A stretch of 64,000 nucleotides of DNA from positions 85,022,785-85,086,784 of the forward strand of contig CAKMRJ010004445.1 in NCBI GenBank assembly GCA_928212115.1, written 5' to 3'. Position 1 is the first letter of the stretch. Every line of letters starts with the position of its first letter. The notes under the pieces are model-generated. The model saw only the letters and a list, made by a program, of their open reading frames with translations. It was not told the DNA's origin and searched no databases. The position numbers and the translations under genes were made by a program. Origin of the DNA: Lactuca virosa (lineage: Eukaryota; Streptophyta; Magnoliopsida; Asterales; Asteraceae). Below, piece by piece: positions 59,101-64,000 of this stretch.

Positions 59101-59924
59101 TCCACTACATGGGCTAAGAAGGCGTAGTATTCCTTGCGGAGATACTTTTGGGCTTTGACGCAAGAGATGATTTGTAGGTTTGTAGTGGGTTTGTCACCGT
59201 AGATGACAAGGATTTCGCCATTCGGCAGATTAAGGTGAACGACCCTTTCATAACATAGAATGTTGGCACGATGAGAACTCAACCAATCCATGCCAATAAT
59301 GACGTCGAAGCTTTTTATTGAAATAGACATTAAATTGATTTCTAATGAATGGTTACCTAGAGTGAGGGTACACCCTGCGTACATATCGCTAGTGATTTCT
59401 ATCATTCCATTTGCCATTTCTACGGTGTATATGTCTTTTAGTGACTGCAGATTTTGTTTAAGTAAGTGTTTGAACTGGTTTCTAACGAAACTCCTCTCTG
59501 CTCCACTATCGAATAGTATGCATGCATAAGAGTTATCGAGGAGAAACGTACCGGTAACCACCATGGGGTCTTCCATAGCTTCTCCATGTCCTATAGCTAG
59601 GACTCTTCCTACGTCACCCGCATTGGCGTTACTTGACTTTGGGCAGTCTCTTTTGAAGTGCCCCGTCTCACCGCAGCCGTAGCAGTCTCGGCCTATTCCG
59701 GTGTTGGCGCCTTGATTGATCGGTTGTGCAGGTGCCTTGCAGAAGCGAGCCGCACGCCCCTTCCTGTTGCAGTTGTTGTAGTGCATCTCTCGACAAGGGT
59801 CGGTGTGATGGAAGCTGCACTTGTTGCATTTGGGGAGGTTTCCAGCATATTGCCTCAGGGGTACCGGAGCGGCAGGGGCAGTTGGCACGAACCGCCACAA
59901 TTTGTTGCTTCTTAGAGGGATCAT
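56166..59924 (-). pseudogene. Element 4 pol (protease, RT, RNase H, integrase, chromodomain), many stops
   Basis: Read on the minus strand, essentially one frame holds most of pol. In order: zinc knuckle CYGCGETGHFKRDC (about 59685-59644), protease LFDSGAERSFV (about 59520-59488), RT with FIDDILIYS (about 58520-58490), RNase H with FTDHKSLHHI (about 57885-57855), integrase with the HHCC-type CLTCAKVKVEYQKPSGLL region and GQSERTIQTLEDM, and a C-terminal chromodomain (VEIMDREIKR...FTWERED, about 56400-56270) in a second frame after a shift near 56400-56430. I saw at least ten in-frame stops, near 58788, 58400, 58267, 58153, 58025, 57822, 57432, 57072 and 57013. Several correspond to Gln or Trp codons in the family. 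The chromodomain targets integration to marked chromatin in live relatives. Confidence 0.9.
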
Positions 59925-60745
59925 GGGTCAGTTTGTTCTTCTTGTTGTTCCAGAATTTTCGTTTATTGTTTCCCCCCTCTTTCTTGCTCGGGAGTGACCG
60001 CCACAGCACTCTGGCTGGCTCTATGATCGATAAGACTTTGTGCCGGTTCTTTGGCACTATTAAAAGTAGAAGGTCTTGCGGATATTACTTTCCCTTGAAT
60101 CTGGGGAGACATTCCCCAGATGTATCTTTCCACCTTCTTATCCTCCGGGGTGACCATCCCGGGACATAGAAGTGCCAAATCACTGAATCGAGCAGTGTAG
60201 GCTGTGAGGTCGGAGCCGATCATCCGGAGATTCCAGAGCTCCTGCTCTATTTTTTGTATCTCGCCCCTTGCGCAGTACTCCTTCATCATCAAGGTCTTCA
60301 AGTCTTCCCAGCTCATCGAGTTAGCAACTGGTAGAGTCAATGACTTGACATGGCCGTTCCACCAAGTGAGGGCCCCGTCAGAGAAAGTGCAAGCCGCGAA
60401 TTTGACTTTGCTTGCTTCGGGGCATGCGCAGATCTCGAAGACTGACTCGGTCTTCTCGAACCATTGCATTAGAGTGATGACACCCCCGCTCCCATCGAAG
60501 GGTTTGGGTTTGCCATTAGAAAAATCTTTGTAGGAGCATTCCTTCGGACGTCCCTGGTTATCCCCTTGGTTGGAAGTCGTGGCACCACTTCCCGCCCCAC
60601 TCGCACCATTAGTGTTTATCTTAGCCAGGGCAGCTGCCACTGCGGTAGCTATCTCAGCCCGTATTGCCGCAGGATCGTACTGCGGAGGTGGTTGCGGTAG
60701 TGGTGATGCATTTTTGAAGCGCTTGGGGTTCTTTCGTGGTGGCAT
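59870..60745 (-). pseudogene. Element 4 Gag, frameshifted near its end
   Basis: On the minus strand an ATG at 60745 starts MPPRKNPKRFK, then a Pro/Ala-rich N-terminus and the retrotransposon gag core (WFEKTESVF, ALTWWNGHV, FSDLALLCPGMV) over about residues 75-235. The frame ends at 59963-59965, after a G-run where a shift has moved the following KFWNNKKNK segment into another frame. A second shift near 59880 joins the frame of the zinc knuckle and pol. The capsid core itself is unbroken. Confidence 0.88.
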
Positions 60746-61423
60746 ATTTCTGCCATAATTTTAAAGACGAAGTGTAAGTCTTTTAGTAGTGGTTATAAGT
60801 CTGGTATTATTGAACCAAGTCATTTTCAGTTCTTAACGTGTTATTTTCCTGACTTTAGTGTAATCAGTAAGTGATTCATAATGACAATTTGTACGTCCGA
60901 ACCCAGGAATTTTTAATAGTGGTGTCTAAATGAAATCTTGTAATCTTGATCCATACTCAGTCCTTCCCACAACTGCTCAGTGTATACTTGATTATATATA
61001 CCTAAGATTCAGTAGACCTTTGATTCTAATGTGTCTGCCCTAAGCCCACAACCAAACAAGGAACAGGACCTAAAGCGGACACACCATTTCTAAATCATTA
61101 GACTCTTAACTATATATAACGTTATTGTATACACTGATCAATTGTAGATTTAACGATTACACTATTATGAATATAGTGGTAGTGCTCCCAGTTTAATAAT
61201 ATGCATGCCCATTTCATTGATATGTTTTTAGTACATAGTGTTTAGAGAAAATTTGACCTTGACGCAGGTCTACAGCGCATCAATGCAATTAGGACTTGAC
61301 AGCAATTTAATCCCTTGACTAGTGTAATCACTAAATCACAGGGTTGAACTTACACATAGAGAAGAGTAGCACCAACGCATACTCATAAACCTAGCCTATA
61401 TCAAAATGTGAGTAGTGTAAACA
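60746..61423 (-). other. Element 4 spacer between upstream ORF and gag
   Basis: About 680 bp, no recognisable coding sequence on either strand. Confidence 0.6.
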
Positions 61424-62083
61424 CTACTTGCTGCGATTGTTGTTCTGAGCTTTGGACTCCGCCACTTGGCGCTCTGCTTCGGTCAGACGCCTCTCTAAGG
61501 TGGCATGATTTTCTCTAAGTGTTCTAATCTCGACCAGGGATGCGTTCAGCTCCCTCTGGAATACCTCGGCGTGATGCCTGGTCTGGTCATAATCTCGGTC
61601 CAGCCGCCGAAGTCTAGCAGTGTTGACCTGGGCGACTGCGTTAGTTGCCAGAAGTTGAGTGTACGAGACTCGGGATTGGTCAGCCTGGCGCGAGATGCGA
61701 CGCACTATGATAGGGAGGGCTCTATTAGCTGGACCTCCCTCATCCAGGCTGTGAAAATCCCTATTCATTGCGAAAGGAGGGTGTTGTCCCTGCTCTCGGC
61801 TCCAGAGGTTCAAGGTTTCAGCCCATTGGGGCGCCGGGCCCTGGAATTGTTGTCTAGGTACGGGGACCGGAGGTGGGTTGTAGACCTCGGGCTCCTCATC
61901 GGAGTCCTCGTCCATTCCTTCATCTTCATCCTCTTCAGGATCTTCTTTCGGATCCTCTCCGAGCTCCTCCCCTTCGTTTTCTTCGGGTTCTTCCTCGAAC
62001 ATCTCTTCGGGATCTTCTTCTATCCATCCTCCGTTTCCCTGGTTTGGGTAGTAGGGGTCTCCCGATAGGTGAAATCCTGCCAT
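61424..62083 (-). CDS. Extra ORF upstream of gag in the chromovirus: acidic plus coiled-coil protein
   Basis: An unbroken 219-codon ORF on the element's sense strand, between the primer site and gag. Residues about 20-70 are extremely acidic (runs such as EEDPEEMFEEEPEENEGEE). A Pro-rich linker follows (YNPPPVPVPRQQF, about 71-83). The last 90 residues are charged and heptad-like (RTLRENHATLERRLTEAERQ), suggesting a coiled coil. No known catalytic motif, signal peptide or membrane segment. Gag and pol are multiply broken, but this frame has no stop or shift. Its role is unknown. An acidic, coiled-coil protein could act in RNP assembly or chromatin contact, but that is speculation. The opposite strand is also partly open because of GAA/TTC bias, so coding status is not proven. 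Confidence 0.6.
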   Translation of the reverse strand: MAGFHLSGDPYYPNQGNGGWIEEDPEEMFEEEPEENEGEELGEDPKEDPEEDEDEGMDEDSDEEPEVYNPPPVPVPRQQFQGPAPQWAETLNLWSREQGQHPPFAMNRDFHSLDEGGPANRALPIIVRRISRQADQSRVSYTQLLATNAVAQVNTARLRRLDRDYDQTRHHAEVFQRELNASLVEIRTLRENHATLERRLTEAERQVAESKAQNNNRSK

Positions 62084-62984
62084 GATGTCTGTGCGAGAAT
62101 GGGGGTGTAAGAGGCATATAATGAATTTAAAATATTACGCTAAAGCAATATACAAATATTCCTATAATGTTTTAATTATAATGTTCGGTTCTTAGAGCAT
62201 TTCTTGTAGGGATGTTGTTAGGTTATGAGACTTGTTGCCCGCTACAGTCATCCCCTGACATATGTTAGTCACTCCTTGGCTAACTTTCTTTGCTTCTCTT
62301 GACTTTGATTTAAATAGAGTTCGAGCTCTGAGTAAGCTCTTGCTTTGATTTACTTGGTGCCCTAAACTAAAGGGCTTGAAACCAGAGGTTTTGACTTAAG
62401 GCTCGGTGATAGGCTTGAATCACGGAGGGTGACAGATCAAGTAGTTACTTTAGCTGTTGAGGGACTAACTTTAGCTCACTGATCCGATGTGATTGAATTC
62501 TCTAGGAAAGAAGGCAACTAGCTGAGGGTGAAGGGCATGGAATGCGAGAACAAGGGATGTCCCACTTTGACTTTATTCAAAAAGCAAGCTAAGATTCATC
62601 AGAAAAGTAAGTTGCTTTCGGACTAGAGGCAGCTGTTGCGGGTTCAGGTGCGGCTAAATCAATAGGACCGACCGTCTGGGATAGGCGGAGTTGGTAGGAA
62701 GCACGGATGACGAATATAGTTGATTAGGCTATATTCACTCGAGACTTGATTTCATACCCCGGGGCAAATCTGCAGGGTGCAACTCACCTACTTTTGTTTT
62801 GTATTCTTCCTAGTCACGATACTACACAAACAAGTATGCATGTATTTTATACTTTCAATGTGAAATAATTTTATATCCAAAAGTATGTTTGTACGAAACC
62901 ATTTAATCATAGGGTTTTAGTCCCAATGTGTTTATAGTTGGTATAGCTTATGTGGTTCGATATACTTAGTTCACTATAAACGAT
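62084..62984 (-). other. Element 4 leader between primer site and upstream ORF
   Basis: About 900 bp of non-coding leader; nothing recognisable beyond the primer site at its right end. Confidence 0.6.
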
Positions 62985-62997
62985 GCTCTGATACCAA
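62985..62997 (-). other. Primer binding site, element 4
   Basis: Minus-strand TGGTATCAGAGCA, three bases from the LTR end; initiator-Met type. Confidence 0.95.
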
Positions 62998-63000
62998 TCT

Positions 63001-64000
63001 GTCACACCCCCAAACCTCGGATGGCGAAACGTCCGGGGTGGAGGACTTTATGCGTAGTATCATAACAAATGAGTATAATAGTGATCATAGTATATACAAC
63101 CAATCATAAATATAATCAAAAAAGTTACATATTTCAAGTGTTACATGTTTCAAAATCGATTACAATATGATATCAAAATAGTTTTGTCAAACGCCGAAGC
63201 GTTCCATCCTCAAAAGCATGCGGTTACCTGATCTTATTGATTACCTGATAATACAAGTAATTTTGAAAGAGTGTCAACAATTAAGTTGGTGAGTGCATAA
63301 GCTTTTTGTATGTAGGATTGAAAACCTTTCTTTGTAAATGAATGTGTATGTCTCAAGAAAATCCAATATTTTCCTTATGAAATGTGTTGTAGTCTTAGTA
63401 CCCAAACACCGAAATGTACAAGTAAATTTCCATACTTATAGTAGTAAAAGTGGTTTTAAATCAACATAAAACCCATGTTAACTAATGAACTCCCGTAAAC
63501 TATATTTTCCGTTATCTCCCTATGTGAGTTGTTACAACCATGCTATGACATAGAAGACCTGTGACGACGTTCTTCAGGCGTCGGAATGTTATGACATTTG
63601 TCACCCCTGACCTGCCGGCCGAGCTGTTGCAAGCAGCTTGGGTGCGAGGTTGTCAACCCCAATATAGATCTATACACAACTATCACGCTCTCCCTACAAG
63701 AGACTCTGGCTATAACTATAGGAATTTTACCAGCACTCTAAGAGTACAATGAAGCAGTGTCTCATAATTTGATTTAACGAGTTTACGTAAAGGGTGAATG
63801 AAATCCCTTTTCTGTAGTGTAAATGACCTCTTTTAAAAGTACTGTTTGTAGTGATAGTGTATCATAAACTATACCTATTATAGTTTATCATATGTGTTCG
63901 TAGTGAATGAAAAACCCTTTTCATGAATGTCTATTGCGGTGGCGCGGTATTAACTAGCAAAAAATACATTCTACACATAGAGAATCTGATTGCTATACAC
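63001..64000 (-). repeat. Element 4, 5' LTR (partial, runs off the window)
   Basis: Begins TGTCACACCCCCAAACC and follows 53410-54413 closely with scattered differences. About 1.0 kb of an expected 2.75 kb is in the window. Confidence 0.95.

Larger units (their letters stand above)
53410..64000 (-). mobile_element. Element 4: Gypsy chromovirus (Tekay/Del-like), right end outside window
   Basis: A minus-strand Ty3/Gypsy retrotransposon. 3' LTR 53410-56160; purine tract AACGGGGGGATAA on the minus strand (56173-56161); pol and gag 56166-60745; extra ORF 61424-62083; primer site 62985-62997; 5' LTR from 63001 past the window end. An integrase-fused chromodomain marks it as a chromovirus. It is inserted in Copia element 5. 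The 3' LTR begins GGTCACAC where the 5' LTR has TGTCACAC, a change of the terminal base. Gag-pol is riddled with stops. Confidence 0.95.

Noticed and set aside
61505..62085. Plus-strand ORFs opposite the upstream chromovirus ORF
   Set aside because: Antisense to the element; openness follows from the GAA/TTC-rich acidic coding sequence on the other strand.
53973..63752. 63-codon ORF in both chromovirus LTRs (53973-54164 and 63561-63752)
   Set aside because: LTR sequence, no domain; duplicated only as part of the LTR.
1..64000. CRISPR arrays, bacterial operons, tRNA or rRNA genes
   Set aside because: None seen; repeats present are transposon ends, microsatellites and LTRs, and TGGTATCAGAGC words are primer sites, not tRNA genes.

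Overview
The window looks like intergenic DNA of a eudicot plant. It is AT-rich, carries many (TA)n tracts and is almost entirely transposable elements; I found no intact host gene and no tRNA or rRNA gene. The families (Helitron, plant L1-type LINE with an RRM-bearing ORF1, Copia elements with initiator-Met primer sites, a Tekay/Del-like chromovirus) and the ACTCGNCGAGT motifs near the Copia primer sites make me suspect Asteraceae, possibly a lettuce relative. That is inference only.

Layout. (1) About 271-7351: a decayed Helitron with Rep (HUH and Y2) and Pif1-like helicase relics, a clean 3' hairpin plus CTAG end, and a gene-like exon on the opposite strand at 822-966. (2) 7421-8760: a 1.34 kb foldback element. 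(3) 9574-10387: a minus-strand Copia solo LTR with a perfect target duplication. (4) 11015-11177: a small hAT-type MITE. (5) About 12824-18357: an almost full-length but broken LINE. (6) 18455-18930: a second hAT-like MITE. (7) 19163-33245: Copia element 1 (target duplication ATAAT), split by a young minus-strand Gypsy-type element at 25131-31252. (8) 34486-52325: Copia element 2 (CAACA), which contains Copia-type element 3 (41017-50935, GTTAG, gag only), which in turn contains a Gypsy solo LTR (46500-48673, GAAAA). (9) 52396-53409: 3' end of a minus-strand Copia (element 5), cut by a chromovirus. (10) 53410 to beyond the window end: minus-strand Gypsy chromovirus (element 4).

How the parts work together. 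Copia elements 1 to 3 differ in LTR sequence and coding capacity but share one non-coding plan. The LTR carries a TATA box and a strong splice-donor sequence. The primer site follows. The leader is about 1.6 kb long and contains two conserved hairpins with GGTTAACC loops. A pyrimidine-rich splice acceptor ends exactly at the gag ATG. I read this as a leader intron that would remove the primer site and hairpins from the gag messenger while leaving them in the genomic RNA. Element 3 has kept the leader and gag but only traces of pol, which suits a trans-mobilised parasite. The chromovirus carries an unbroken extra ORF between its primer site and gag, although its gag-pol is full of stops.

Every recognisable large coding region is disrupted, and the lesions are listed by position. 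Boundaries backed by matching target duplications are firm. The Helitron 5' end, the LINE ends and the right end of the chromovirus are not.
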